Of a stretch of 64,000 nt of DNA, positions 32,950-44,063 are shown piece by piece. A model generated the notes under the pieces. That model was not told the DNA's origin, ran no database searches, and was given only the letters and a program-made list of their open reading frames with translations. Position numbers and translations under genes: made by a program. Position 1 is the stretch's first letter. Each line of letters starts with the position of its first letter. Source of the stretch: Bombyx mori (Eukaryota > Arthropoda > Insecta > Lepidoptera > Bombycidae); contig NC_085133.1 in the NCBI RefSeq assembly GCF_030269925.1, positions 7,398,001-7,462,000 of the forward strand, written 5' to 3'.

Positions 32950-33031
32950 GACGAGGTGGCCGAGTGGTTAAGGCGTTGGACTGCTAATCCAATGTGCTCT
33001 GCACGCGTGGGTTCGAATCCCATCCTCGTCG
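32950..33031 (+). tRNA. tRNA-Ser(GCT)
   Basis: Full cloverleaf: acceptor GACGAGG pairs with CCTCGTC, the D arm carries the A box TGGCCGAGTGGTTAAGG, and the anticodon stem TTGGA/TCCAA encloses loop CTGCTAA with anticodon GCT at 32983-32985. There is a long type-II variable arm with a GTGC/GCAC stem as expected for serine. The T arm has B box GGTTCGAATCC. No intron. A run of six T follows. It decodes AGC/AGU. Unlike the SINE heads nearby it has paired acceptor strands and no repeat body, so it is a true gene. Confidence 0.97.
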
Positions 33032-33035
33032 ATAG

Positions 33036-33041
33036 TTTTTT
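33036..33041 (+). terminator. RNA polymerase III terminator of tRNA-Ser
   Basis: Six consecutive T, five bases after the tRNA 3' end. Confidence 0.9.
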
Positions 33042-33150
33042 GTCATTTACACTGAAAAACTATACAATGGACGGCTTTAATTATACGAATCACGTTCTGT
33101 ATTTTGTGATAAGGGTTTTTTTTAAATAAGTAGTGTCCTTGAAACTGAAC

Positions 33151-33265
33151 ATTTTGTATAACGCCATCTCGTAAGCCTCCGAAATATGTGCAATGTTGCT
33201 TATTGGATATTCGCATGTTGGTACCTCAAAACTTGACGAGATGGCGGTACAAAACCATGTTACCT
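33151..33265. repeat. short imperfect fold-back
   Basis: TTTTGTATAACGCCATCTCGT on the left is mirrored by ACGAGATGGCGGTACAAAA on the right, about 75 bases apart. It could be a small MITE; no target duplication was identified. Confidence 0.45.
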
Positions 33266-34035
33266 ACTATACAATATTGTTTTGTAGATTATATTATTCT
33301 TTTTTTATAGATCTCATTTACGACATAGTGAAAGGGGATTGCCCACTCTCCATAGTGTGCTAGGCCCAAGATGGACATCAAATATTACTATAAAAATGTA
33401 CTGATTCAAATTCTTAAATGTATTGGATATCTAAAAAATATATTGAAATTGACGCCACTATTATAAAAAATATAATAAAAATAAAAACTCGTTTTGAGGT
33501 TAATTTTCTATATAAATAAGTGTCGGATTGTGAGATACTTCAAGAACTTTTCTTTTCTTAATGTTTAAGATGTTCCTAATGTATTTTTATCCAATAGGGT
33601 ATAAAAACACACACTTAATTCTTTAAATATCTATATTTTCTTCATCTTCATACACAATTAGTATCATCTAAAAATAGCAAAGGAGAGCATATACACGGTT
33701 TTAAATCTCGGTCAGGGTAAAACCACAATTCAGACAATGTTTTTTAGTCGTAGTATGAAACGTTATTGATAAAAGTAAAATAAATCGAAGAAAAATCAAA
33801 ACACATCCATTTTGTACGCAAGCACAACACCACAAGCAGCAAGCGAAGTGTCAGTCAGTCAGATTAAATTCAGTGTTGTCAGTATAAAGAAAAATAATTA
33901 CATGAAATTCATTTATCGATTATTTTTTTAAATAACCGATAATTGATTTATATCTTAATCTTTTTTTTACGAGTACACATTATTTTTTATGTTTTTGTTT
34001 TAGTTGTACATATTTAAATAACAATACTAGTAAAG
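33266..34035. other. no recognisable feature
   Basis: Spacer; nothing assigned. Confidence 0.5.
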
Positions 34036-34170
34036 TTTTTTTATTGCTTAGATAGGTGGACGAGCTCACAGCCACCCTGGTGTTGCTAAGTGGTTACTCG
34101 AGCCCATAGACATCTACAACGTAAATGAGCCACCCACCTTGAGATAAAAGTTCTAAGGTCTCAAGTATAC
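34036..34170 (-). repeat. Bm1 SINE, 5'-truncated
   Basis: T-run, ATTGCTTAGATAGGTGGACG ... GGTCTCAAGTATA, where it stops; only the 3' half is present. Confidence 0.9.
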
Positions 34171-34634
34171 AAGTTACAAGTTAAAGTCCAATGGGTATGT
34201 CTTCGATGTTATTTTATGTGCATAAAATCCATTAAAATCGATTGATTAATGATAATACTTAAAATGATTTATTTATATGTTTTATTTATATACTCAAAAT
34301 ATTTACTTCATACGTAAAAGGTTTTGAAGCTGGCAATATTTTTCCCGCAAAAATAAAAATCCTTGTTTTTTCAATAGAGTTACTTTTTTTAAACTACTTA
34401 TTGTAAACTATAGTGGCGCTTATTTGCAAGAAAGTAAATGCATATTTATTTATGACAAAATTAATGCACTAAGTATTTTTTCTATAATCTATTGTCCGCT
34501 TTGGGCCGAAAATGGGCCATCCCCTTTATATAGTAAAATATCATAAGGAATCGATAAAACTAAGCTTGGTCGGCAGTCTTTAGTATTTTTAATACGACTT
34601 TCTTTTTGCTTCTAACTTCAATGCTTCGCGTATC
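34171..34634. other. no recognisable feature
   Basis: Spacer; nothing assigned. Confidence 0.5.
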
Positions 34635-34735
34635 CTTTTCTGGTGGTCGTACGGTTGTGGTCCTGTAGGGCTTTCCAGTTTCAACAGGACAAATGAACGG
34701 ACTCGATGGTTCAGCAGCCATGAAGCCTCCTTATC
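34635..34735 (-). repeat. dispersed repeat N, copy 1
   Basis: On the minus strand, TGTCCTGTTGAAACTGGAAAG matches 47150-47172 on the plus strand. Probably a LINE fragment. Confidence 0.4.
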
Positions 34736-34814
34736 TATCCCTCTCAGCTCTGTTTGATGCTCCTAATTCTAACTCTAGCAGAAACCAAAGCAAAGTTTGA
34801 TATGACACTTAGGA

Positions 34815-34930
34815 TACAACACAGAGTTTCTTGGTGGATGTTCTCAGCGGGTCGTGATTCCAATCTGGTGTTGAATACCTTTGTGATGCAGCTGTCCTTG
34901 AGATACTAGCCCTCCGGAAGAACTCGAGCA
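34815..34930 (+). repeat. LINE family C tail, degenerate
   Basis: GAGTTTCTTGGTGGATGTTC, CAGCGGGTCGTGATTCC and TGTGATGCAGCTGTCC follow the family C order with heavy divergence. Confidence 0.5.
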
Positions 34931-37024
34931 ATTGTTAACAAGTCCTCGATTTGGATCAGTGAAAAGGGAAGTTACTATGGCTGCTAGAAGCTACTGTTAC
35001 TGCCTCTTAGTGCTAAAGATATGACCCTTACCTTTTTTTTCGTTTAGCTGTTCACGACTTTTAGTGTTGTAATTTTTTTAATCAATATTATTTTTTGAAG
35101 AAGGTAATGACAGTAAAATTTGAAAATAAATTCATATCTTGAGTTGAATTGGTAATGTTTGCAAATCTATTTAGTCGAATGTTAGTTAATTTAATTTTTC
35201 CTGACGACTCCCCATGCTGCCTCGACAATTCTCTGTTATACTATTCGGTCATTACGGTCGGTGGTTTATGGACGTCAACAATAAACCCAAACTCACAGAG
35301 GCTTATCTAAACGTCCATGCGTGACTAGACAAGCCACTGCGTCCATTGTCTCCGTTCATACCAGTAAGCTAATCTGTGCTACTGAATGCTTGTGCAACAC
35401 TTTGACCATTGGAAACCACATGGTAAACGACTACAAAATCACAAAATGATTAAAATTTGTTTCGAGTTAAAATGTAGGTTTGGTAACCATAGAATTGTGC
35501 ATGATATCTCAACGTTTAAATTTGGAACTTCTAGATTATTTATCGACTATATCTTAAGCTTCTGATTGCGAGCGCTCATCATTAATGATAAAACGATTTA
35601 CTGAACTGAAATTTAGTATTTATTGCAATTCTTGTCTTAAGCATGAGCAATCGGACGACCTTATTTCGTGATGAGCGAACCCGATATGTAAGTAAAGGTA
35701 CCAGGTGCTGTCAGAATAGGAAGATAATGAAGGTATAGAAAAAACCCTTATTTTTAACCTAAGCCTAAGCGATAACCTTAAGAGGTTACGAAAGTGTAAC
35801 GAAAAAGTAAGCGTGAATACCATCGCTTCCCTTGACGCATGAACCCAAAGTCTCAATTGTAATGGCTAATTCACTCTTCAATCACAACGCATGACTGTAT
35901 CAGAGCAAAGATAGGCACGATAGTAAAACTTACACGTCCTGCCATGAGGGTTATTGTTTAATTAAATTTTGATGACAATGTACCCGATTAGACATATGTA
36001 TTTATTCTTTAAGTCCAAACTGTAGCACCGAATTCCAGCCAGTGAGGAATGCAAACAGTGGTAACGATTGCAACGGACTATTTCCATACTGTGATATCCA
36101 CAATATGTAGACCCTTTACCTTACGATAACTTCTACTGAACAGATTCCTTGAAAATTTCACTAAGTCTATGAACGTTTTGTGGGTAATTATGTACACAGC
36201 CTCCCAAGAGACGAATATAGATATAAGGGCCATATTCGCACATTCATCACAGATCTAGTGGGCGTATCGTGGGAGTCGTGCATTAAGAAGACGCGCCCGA
36301 TCAATACGTGACTACGTAGTTACTAGTTTTTATCGATAAAGAAGCACAATAAGTAAAGATTTTAATAGGCTACTAATAGAATCAGTACAGACAGGGGGTT
36401 CGACGTAACTCGGTTCGTCGCGCATATGTAACGTGTTCATTCTTCGCGACTATCTTTAAATTTAGATACAACGGTTATTTTTCGTTCAATTGCCGAAGAC
36501 ACAGATTAAATTTTTCGTTGCCAATCTGAACTAGTAGATATCCAAAGGAATTGACGGCAAAATATTCAGTTAATTCATTATTGTAGTAATTGTTGTAGCT
36601 TAATGTTGAGGTCACCACAACTTTAGATATGGAGAACTAAAAACAGTGTACGGATAAGGAGAGGTGGAAATTCCAATTAGTATGGTATGGTATGGTATAA
36701 TATATGGTAGGGTTATAATTGAATATCCTGACTAATAGCCGTACAGACTATTAGGCAATGTATTCTGACCTTTGACCTAAAGTCGAACTTTGGTACGTTC
36801 GCGGTACAGATTTACGAGTCAGCAATAAAGCAATCAAATCTTTGTGAAGCTTTAACGAGTTAGCGAATGGGCCATAACTGAAGTTCACCAGAAGGCATTC
36901 CCAAGAACACGAAAGAAAAGTTTGATGTTTATCTGCCTTTGGTTACATACCAGAGGGATAATTATCTATGTTGCCTCCTAAATCTATTTTCTCTTTCAAA
37001 ATATTTGCAATTAGTCTATTCTCA
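34931..37024. other. no recognisable gene
   Basis: About 2.1 kb. 35845-35945 may be a very old Bm1. A GTATG microsatellite is at 36680-36697. Nothing else assigned. Confidence 0.45.
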
Positions 37025-37421
37025 AATATATCTTCTTCTTCTTCTTGCTTTTGTTTCCTCAATACTGAGGGTCGTGACCACCTCCTCGCAACAGGAGTTT
37101 ATTACGGACCATTCCACGCCATTTGCCTCTATCTGCCGCCGAGTGTAGAGCATCGTGAACTGTGGTGTCGAGGGTGGTGCGGATCTGGTCAGTCCAACGT
37201 GTCGGGCCTCTACCTCGTGGTCTTCTTCCGTCCACCTTGCCAGTCACCATTAGCTTCTCCAAGCTGCCGTGATCCTTTCTTGCAATGTGGCCAAAGTATT
37301 CCAAAACTCTACGTATGCAGATAGTAGAAAGCCTCGTCTTTATCTGAAGTTCTTGGAGGATCAACACGTTGGTGCGATGTGCTGTCCAGGGAATTCCTAG
37401 CATCTTTCGCCATATCATCAT
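37025..37421 (-). pseudogene. LINE ORF2 C-terminal fragment
   Basis: The minus-strand frame 37059-37421 (120 codons) reads as the tail of an endonuclease-reverse transcriptase: a segment like ML.IPWTAHRTN, then RRVLEYFGHIARKD, GRRPRGRGPTRWTDQI and HDPQY before the stop. This FGHI-GRxxxRWxDQI order is typical of the region downstream of the RT domain in many lepidopteran LINEs. RT and endonuclease domains are missing. A GAA microsatellite (37028-37050, minus sense) follows the stop, where such elements often end. It is a retrotransposon remnant, not a host gene. Confidence 0.8.
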
Positions 37422-39208
37422 CTTTCATCATTCAAATATATCATAGCAGTGGAAATAATTTTAAATTCTTGTACGACTATAGGCAATTCTTCTTAAATTT
37501 TGAATCCAAGACTAAGTGAGCACCTGCTATTTTTCAACCTTTTTGAGTTTAAAAAGTTTTATCGTCATAACCTAAAAATGAAAAATGTATCATCTGTTTT
37601 TATTGATTATCTCAGTTTTTTAATCTTTACTAGGTTCTAGTTTCTGGGCTTAAAAGTACGATATAAATATTAATATTTTCATAATTTATCTACCAATGAA
37701 AGCCGCGTTCGAATCCGCTTACCCGTTTCAGAGACAAAGAGAAAAAAAGATAGACAGGTAAAAAAGAAAACACATGTTTTGCAATCAGTTTAAAATCCAT
37801 TTCTTCGAAATCACAGGCACTTAAAGTATTCCCATAGGTTTTATAATAATAAAACTTTTTAAATGTGAAATTTGAGGTAAAAGCCTTAATTACTCGTACG
37901 TGGTAATTAATCATTGCTGTCCTGTGCTTTACAGCGGATTTTGTTTGACACAAACCATAATTAGATCTGCAATTTAAACTTTGAGACAACATGCGCTCGA
38001 CTTAATTATAGATCTGTTTTTTTCTGAATCAAGTTTAAATTTTATTGGCAAGTTTAGTAGAAAAACCGTTGAGCAAGGCGACAGAATGTTCTCGACCCAA
38101 TAACTCAGGCCTTGGCGCACTTCGATAACATCTCGGGGTATTGTTGTGTCAAACTGTTCTAAGGGGTTTGGGTCCATTCTGTTTTATATTCGTTACATAA
38201 TTAAAAAGGCAAGTCGTGGACTATCTTATCGATATTCATGTCACGTATTTTTTTTAAATAGCCTTTAATCCATCCCTTTAAGGACATTAGCTATCAAGCA
38301 CGCATATTAGCTACTCTAATCAAACATGGAATCTTTATCAAACATTGTTATTACTACATTTGAGATTTTTACTGCCGATGACACCATTAATCGTTATGTG
38401 AAGCCATTACCATTATTACCAAAACATCCTTTTATTACATTACCACACACTATTTACCATTGCGGTATTGGCAAAATCGTTATGAGGAATTTCTGGTCAG
38501 GATAATATTGCGTTTACTATTTTAGGAGAGCAGGTAATATAATAAAAAAGATCACGTTCGTAATGCTACTTTAATAAATGTAGAGAATACAATAGAAATT
38601 ACTATTCATTACAATTATTATTAAAATGTATAATAGGTTCCCAAAAACGGCGTGCCTAATGATGGCTTAAATTTGACGCCTCATTAAATCATCACAGCAT
38701 TTGTTAGTGTTGTAAAAGGCCCATGTATTTTGTTCTTTGTTCAATCAAAATAAAATTTCCAGTTTCACTGAAACATTTCAATACCAAAAGGTTTTTCGGG
38801 TACATGCGAATTCAGAGTCCGTTGAATTTTGAAAGCGTTCCCGATATTGCTCAGCGCTTTAATCTGACAGTTTTGTTGAAGCAGTTATATTGAAAACGGA
38901 GTTCTATATCCGATTACCGTTCGACCGTGGCTGCATTGTCTGGATCGCTGTATGTATTGAAGCAGGTAACCTATTTACGTAACGTAATATTTACTAATGT
39001 AATAAATAACATGATCTGATTATTTTCATCCAAATAAAATAAATGCCAACTCTCATCTTGAACCGACCGATGGCATTAACGGTATCAATGAATTATCAGG
39101 GTATTCTCTTCTATATCGTTCCCGCACTAGAGAGGATCGCGACCACATGTGACGTTCTTCCATTGTTTTCGATCATGGGTGACATGGACCGCATGGTACA
39201 GAAAAAAT
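37422..39208. other. no recognisable gene
   Basis: About 1.8 kb, AT-rich. Frames of 100 and 67 codons around 37690-38177 have no motif and biased composition. Confidence 0.45.
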
Positions 39209-39400
39209 TAGCCCACTGAGTTTCTCGCCGGATCTTCTCAGTGGGTCGCGTTTCCGATCCGGTGGTAGATTCTGCGAAGCACTGCTCTTGCTAGGGTCAG
39301 TGTTAGCAACTCTCCGGTTTGAGCCCCGTGAGCTCACCTACACACGTTAGGGTGAAGCTGAAATAGCCTCTCAAGGCTATCAGCATAGGTAGGGAAAAAA
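39209..39400 (+). repeat. LINE family C 3' tail with target duplication
   Basis: CCCACTGAGTTTCTCGCCGG through TATCAGCATAGGTAGGG and an A-run. GGTACAGAAAAA occurs before (about 39195) and after (about 39402) the element, a clear target-site duplication. Confidence 0.9.
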
Positions 39401-39807
39401 AAGGTACAGAAAAACAAAGTATTAAACAAACAAGGCATTCTAGAAGAGTTAAAATCTTTTTCGTTTTAAATTTTCGAGCTTGATTGCTCATGAGCAAACT
39501 CACAAGTTTCTTCTTTTTCTTATCCTTATTCTAACGTTATGCGGAGTGGGTTTATTTGGGTGGATTTGGCTTGAGCTTAAGACCAGCCGACTCTTCGATG
39601 TCAACCCTCCTTGGGTTATGCCTATTGGAAAGTATCACTCACTGGAAGGGACTTTTACTGATTTTTTTTTTAAACTTTTATTAATACTCTAAATATTATT
39701 TTAATAACCTACTACCTTTTTCTGTTTATTCTTAAGGCGTTTCTTTTACTTCGTTTTTTTTTTGTGTTCTGATGTGTATTTTATTATTAAAAAAATTTAC
39801 ACTATTT
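39401..39807. other. no recognisable feature
   Basis: Spacer; nothing assigned. Confidence 0.5.
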
Positions 39808-40080
39808 TTTTATTGCCCTTGTAGGCAGGCACACGAGCATACCCACCTGATGGTGAGTGGTTACTGTCGCTCATGGTTGTCAGCAATGCCAGGCGCAGAG
39901 CTAAGCCGCTACCTACTGTTAAGTACTTTCCACAAGTCTTAAAGAAGGACATGTCATAGTGCTCGAGAAACACCGTAGAGGGTAGCTCATTCCAAAGCCA
40001 GATCGTAGGTGACAGAAAAGATCTCTGGAAACTCTCTGTGGATGAACGCAGTGGTTCTAGGTATTAAGGATGAACTTTAC
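39808..40080 (-). repeat. dispersed repeat B, longer copy
   Basis: TTATTGCCCTTGTAGGCAGG to GGATGAACTTTACTCCAG. It includes the GAAGGACATGTCATAG and CATTCCAAAGCCAGATCG boxes seen at 43729 and 50021. Confidence 0.88.
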
Positions 40081-40162
40081 TCCAGTGGCGAGTTTACAAG
40101 ACGCTATCCATTATCAAAGACTCAAACATTGTTAAACAATCTTAGAGTAAATTAAATCTATA

Positions 40163-40629
40163 TCTATACTCTATACTTAATATTATAAAGAGGAAAGATT
40201 TGTTTGTTTGTTTGTTTCGAATAGGCTCCGAAACTACTGGACCGATTTGAAAAATTCTTTTTCCATTAGAAGCCGACATTGTCCCTGATGAACATAGGCT
40301 ACTTTTTTTTATTAATTTTTTTTTTTTTTTGGATTCATGTGTGTTTTAATGTTTCCGAAGCGAAGCGAGGGCGGGTCGCTAGTAATATATAAATCTACAG
40401 TGGTTTTTACGGATGTTCCGTTATAACTACTGAACCATGCATCCGTTTGACTTGAAACTTGGTATCCATGTAGAAAATACAAGTACTTAATGGCTACATA
40501 GGCTAATATTTATATGAGTGTTAGACTCCCTACACCAGTTGCGGGAGAGTTAATGATGAGAATCTTTGTGGAGGTGAGAAATAATAATGTTAATTTTAAA
40601 TGCCAAGCGAAGCGGACAGGTACAGCTAG
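40163..40629 (+). mobile_element. non-autonomous Helitron, family F copy 2, split near its 5' end
   Basis: Only TCTATAC (40163-40169) remains before a second Helitron. The element resumes TAATATATAAATCTACAG at 40383 and ends CTAG at 40629, followed by T; A precedes at 40162. Joining the two pieces reproduces the 5' end of copy 1 exactly. Confidence 0.85.
40170..40382 (+). mobile_element. Helitron, family G copy 1, nested in family F
   Basis: 213 bp, TCTATACTTAATATTATAAA to GAGGGCGGGTCGCTAG, with GTTTGTTTGT and GGACCGATTTG inside and a T after the CTAG. The preceding base is C rather than A, an off-consensus insertion site. Confidence 0.85.
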
Positions 40630-41053
40630 TTATTTATCAAAACAGAAACAATTACAAAACTTGCTCAATAGTAAACGAGAAAAGGAAATCAAGCTTATGC
40701 GACATAATTAAACAACATCCTCATTCCTGTAATTTGCTAAGTGATACTCTGTTTGTACAAAGAACTGCAAGCAAGTAGTGTTTACTTTAGAAACGACATA
40801 ACCGCTCTGCTATAGAGCTGTAAACATGAAACTTAGATAAAGTTTTATGTCATGCTTTGCCTACGGAGGCGTAAATCCAGTCTGGTCGACCGAATTTGAT
40901 TTTATATTTAAAAGTACCTAAATATGAGTAGTTAGTTTAAAGTACTTTAAAATTTAATGATCCTGCGAAATAAAACCGGGTATAACGAAACAAAGCAAAG
41001 GTAATATGTGGATAAATTGAGATAATAAATGTCCTAGTTTTGTCGAATATTGT
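40630..41053. other. no recognisable feature
   Basis: Spacer; nothing assigned. Confidence 0.5.
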
Positions 41054-41195
41054 AACTATACTTGAGACCTTAGTGTTTATATCTCAAGGTGGGTGGCGTG
41101 TTTACCTTGTAGATGTCTATGGGCTCCAGTAACCACTTAACACCAGGTGGGCTGTGAGCTCGTCCACCCATCTAAGCAACAAAAAAATAAAACAA
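41054..41195 (+). repeat. Bm1 SINE, 5'-truncated
   Basis: TGTAACTATACTTGAGACC to CATCTAAGCAACAAAAAAAT. Confidence 0.92.
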
Positions 41196-41596
41196 AATTT
41201 AATACACAAAAGTATTTTTTTTTTATATTTCACTCCAGAACCTAAAAGATGTAATAATATTGCAATGAACGTCCAGTTGCTCTCGCTCAGACCATCCAAA
41301 TCAAATAAGTATCTAACAGTTAGGATTTAAGGTTCATATTACAATCGTTATTCTATAATAGAATTGCTTTTCAATACTCTATGCATTCTTACTACCTACA
41401 TTTGAATCTGATGCTACCTCTTGAAATATTTTTAAATACAAGTAAAATCAATACGTCTAAATCGAAATTATTAAAAACCCGCTATTTTCGGTCAGAGTTA
41501 GTAGACATAAAATAAGGTATAAATCTAATCTATTTAAATAAATAACAATAGTAGTTTATTTAGAAACAACGATTTACGTAGCTACTTATGTTTAGA
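41196..41596. other. no recognisable feature
   Basis: Spacer; nothing assigned. Confidence 0.5.
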
Positions 41597-41690
41597 AGAG
41601 CACTACCCCATCTTTTCCCGTGGGTACTGTAAAAGGGGATTAAGGTATTCTTCTCCAGAGAATGGACAACAGCACTCTCTGAGTATTATA
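41597..41690 (+). repeat. dispersed repeat K, copy 2
   Basis: GCACTACCCCATCTTTTCCC, TGGGTACTGTAAAAGG and CTTCTCCAGAGAATGG parallel the minus strand at 10615-10848. Confidence 0.45.
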
Positions 41691-41770
41691 CTAACATCGC
41701 TAACCGACATTAATTGCTGGTGGGTATTTTAAGCATGTACGGGTAGGTACCAATTATACAGCCTATTTCT

Positions 41771-42035
41771 GGCTTTTTTTCCACTATCTGTTGTAGTAAC
41801 CTCGGGGGGTTATACTAGACTCACAGAACTAGTAGGTGAGCTCACGGGGCTCAAACCTGACGACGGTGCTAACACTAATCCTAGCAAGAGTAGTGCTTCG
41901 CATAATCTACCGCCGGATCGGAAACGGGACCCACTGAGAAGATCCGGCGAGAAACTCAGTGCGCTGTGTCTGTGGGTTAATTTGTTCGCGGAGCCCTTCG
42001 TCGCAAGCGACGGGTTCGACGAGAAAGATGATCGG
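41771..42035 (-). repeat. LINE family C 3' tail including the ORF end
   Basis: T-run, then ...GGTGAGCTCACGGGGCTCAA, CACTGAGAAGATCCGGCGAG, the stop region GGGTTAATTTG, and GAGCCCTTCGTCGCAAGCGA of the coding end. Confidence 0.88.
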
Positions 42036-42182
42036 AGTTTCTGGCGGAAAGCAGTCATGCCTTCTGGTTTTAAGGATAGAACAGTAGTTATACAATGCAA
42101 TTGAGACTCCGACCTAATAAGTGGGCGGCGGCATTAAGGTCTATAGGCCCCCAAGTACCCCGTAAGACCATATTATTATCTA

Positions 42183-42472
42183 TCTTCTCCATATATAAAA
42201 ATGAATTGCTGTTCGTTAGTCTCGCTAAAACTCGAGAACGGCTGGACCGATTTGGCTAATTTTGGTCTTGGATTATTTGTGGAAGTCCAGAGAAGATTTA
42301 AAGGTAAATAAATATGAAATGTTCGGAATTAAATAAAAATAGCATTTTGTTTTCCCTTTGATTTGTCACCCGTCGGACGGGTTCCTTTTGTTTGTTTTAA
42401 GTTTATTTTATACAATAGTTTAGGTCTTATAATTATCGATTGAGGCACTACGAAGTCTGTCGGGTTAGCTAG
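42183..42472 (+). mobile_element. non-autonomous Helitron-like element (family I)
   Basis: 290 bp, TCTTCTCCATATATAAAAAT to GTCGGGTTAGCTAG, between A (42182) and T (42473). Contains GAACGGCTGGACCGATTTGG, a phrase common to lepidopteran Helitron-like elements. Single copy here. Confidence 0.75.
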
Positions 42473-42565
42473 TACGCAATAAATAAAAAGAAATGTGTCC
42501 GCTTGGAGCGAAGATAGCTTAGAGCGACTAGTACAGATCTGTTTTGTCGTGCCTAAATAAGTTTC

Positions 42566-42806
42566 TTTTATTGCTTAGTTGGATGGACGAGCTCACGGTC
42601 TACCTGGTGTTAAGTGGTTACCGGAACCCATAGATATCTACAAAGTAAATGCCACCACCCACCTTGAGATATGAGTTCTAAGGTCTTAAATACAGTACAA
42701 CGGCTGCCCTACCCCACAAACCGAAACGCATTACTGCTTCACAGCAGAAATAGGCAGGGTGATGGTACCTACCCTTGGGGACCCACAAGACGTCCTACCA
42801 CCAGTA
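42566..42806 (-). repeat. Bm1 SINE body
   Basis: TTTTATTGCTTAGTTGGATGG to GTCCTACCACCAGTAA, moderately diverged. Confidence 0.92.
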
Positions 42807-42893
42807 AAAATCAAGCATGATCGTTTTAAGCAATAATTAAAAACCACCAAACGTGCTTAAATCGAGTTTGACTTCGATGCCAACGCATTTTAA

Positions 42894-43292
42894 GCTGCTT
42901 TCAGACAACGCTATACTATAGTGCCATATAGTATAGCAGCCTATACTTAGCCAATAATATATAGTACAGTACAGTGTGGACGTGTCCATAACAATGTATG
43001 GTGTGCGATATTGTTATGAGCTATCACTACACAGTATAAAACAAAGCCGCTTTCTCTGTCCCTATATCTATCTATCCATATGTATGCTTAAATCTTTAAA
43101 ACTACGCTACGGATTTTGATGCGGTTTTTTTTTAACAGATACAGTGATTGAAGAGGAAGGTTTATTTATATGTATAATAACATCCATTAAATAGTGGAGA
43201 AGTCAATAATAAATTACAGTTTCCGAAGCGAAGCGAGGGCGGGTCGCTAGTATACTATAAGCTATTATATTACAGCGTAGTCTGAAAGCGGC
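42894..43292. mobile_element. inverted-repeat DNA transposon containing a Helitron
   Basis: Left GCTGCTTTCAGACAACGCTA and right TAGTCTGAAAGCGGC are inverted. The flank TTTAA appears on both sides (42889-42893 and 43293-43297), containing TTAA. About half of the 399 bp is the nested Helitron at 43035-43250. No transposase frame. Confidence 0.65.
43035..43250 (+). mobile_element. Helitron with family G 3' end, nested
   Basis: Ends TTTCCGAAGCGAAGCGAGGG then CGGGTCGCTAG and T (43251), the same 3' end as 40382. The 5' part differs (AAAGCCGCTTTCTCTGTCCC); the 5' boundary near 43035 is approximate. Confidence 0.7.
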
Positions 43293-43297
43293 TTTAA

Positions 43298-43728
43298 TTC
43301 GTTTTCTTAGCTAACATGTCGATGTACCGTAAATTTTTAAGTTGACGTTTAGTCTAAGAACGGTTTGTGAATAAAAAATGCGTATGATGGCTTGCGCTAC
43401 GATTGCATTAACTATTCAAACAATTCAGAATAAAGTTCGTAAGAATAACGCATTACGCCGTCGGAAATGCTTTTATTATTCATAAAGACCTGAAAGTTTG
43501 TTTTAGACAGCGGCGATAACGTTTGTCATATTATATTTATTGTCAGTTAATGTCATTTTTTTATTTATTTACTTTGTAGACACGCAAAGGAAGTTACGAT
43601 CTATAAAAAGAAATGTCAATTAAATACATTGTTACGAAAAATATTTGTTCTCTTCGTTTTTTTTTTAAACATTATTTCTTTAGGTATGAACTGATGTGTT
43701 GCGTATGGCTGGTTATGTTTATTTTTAT
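43298..43728. other. no recognisable feature
   Basis: Spacer; nothing assigned. Confidence 0.5.
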
Positions 43729-44060
43729 TTTTTATTGCTCTTGTAGGCAGACGAGCATACGGCCCACCTGATGGTGAGTGGTTACCGTCGCCCATGGACT
43801 TCATCAATGCCAGAGGCAGAGCCAAGCCACTGCCTACCGTTTAATACTCTACACAAGTCTCGTTTGAAGAAGGACATGTCATAGCGCTCGGGAAACACCG
43901 TGGGGGGAGCTCATTCCAAAGCCGGATGGTACCTGGTAAAAAATACCTTTGGAAACGCATTGTAGATGACCGCAGTGGCTCTAGATAGTATGGATGAACT
44001 CTACTCCGGTGGCGGGCGGTGCGATATTAAAAACGAGATGATGGAATCATCTCGAACAAC
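43729..44060 (-). repeat. dispersed repeat B, longest clean copy
   Basis: TTATTGCTCTTGTAGGCAGA, GGTTACCGTCGCCCATGG, GAAGGACATGTCATAGCG, CCAAAGCCGGATGG, ACTCCGGTGGCGGGCGGTGC. The A-tail end is at 43729. The order suggests a LINE 3' region or long retroposon of at least 330 bp. Confidence 0.88.
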
Positions 44061-44063
44061 TCC

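Noticed and set aside
34820..36000. Endogenous virus remnant
   Set aside because: I looked for capsid, polymerase or envelope-like motifs in all frames here and elsewhere and saw none.
37690..38177. Possible small genes of 100 and 67 codons
   Set aside because: Overlapping AT-rich frames with no motif, no conserved second copy and no evidence of exon structure.
41810..42100. 96-codon minus frame across the LINE tail
   Set aside because: It is an out-of-frame reading through the family C 3' UTR, present in every copy of that repeat.
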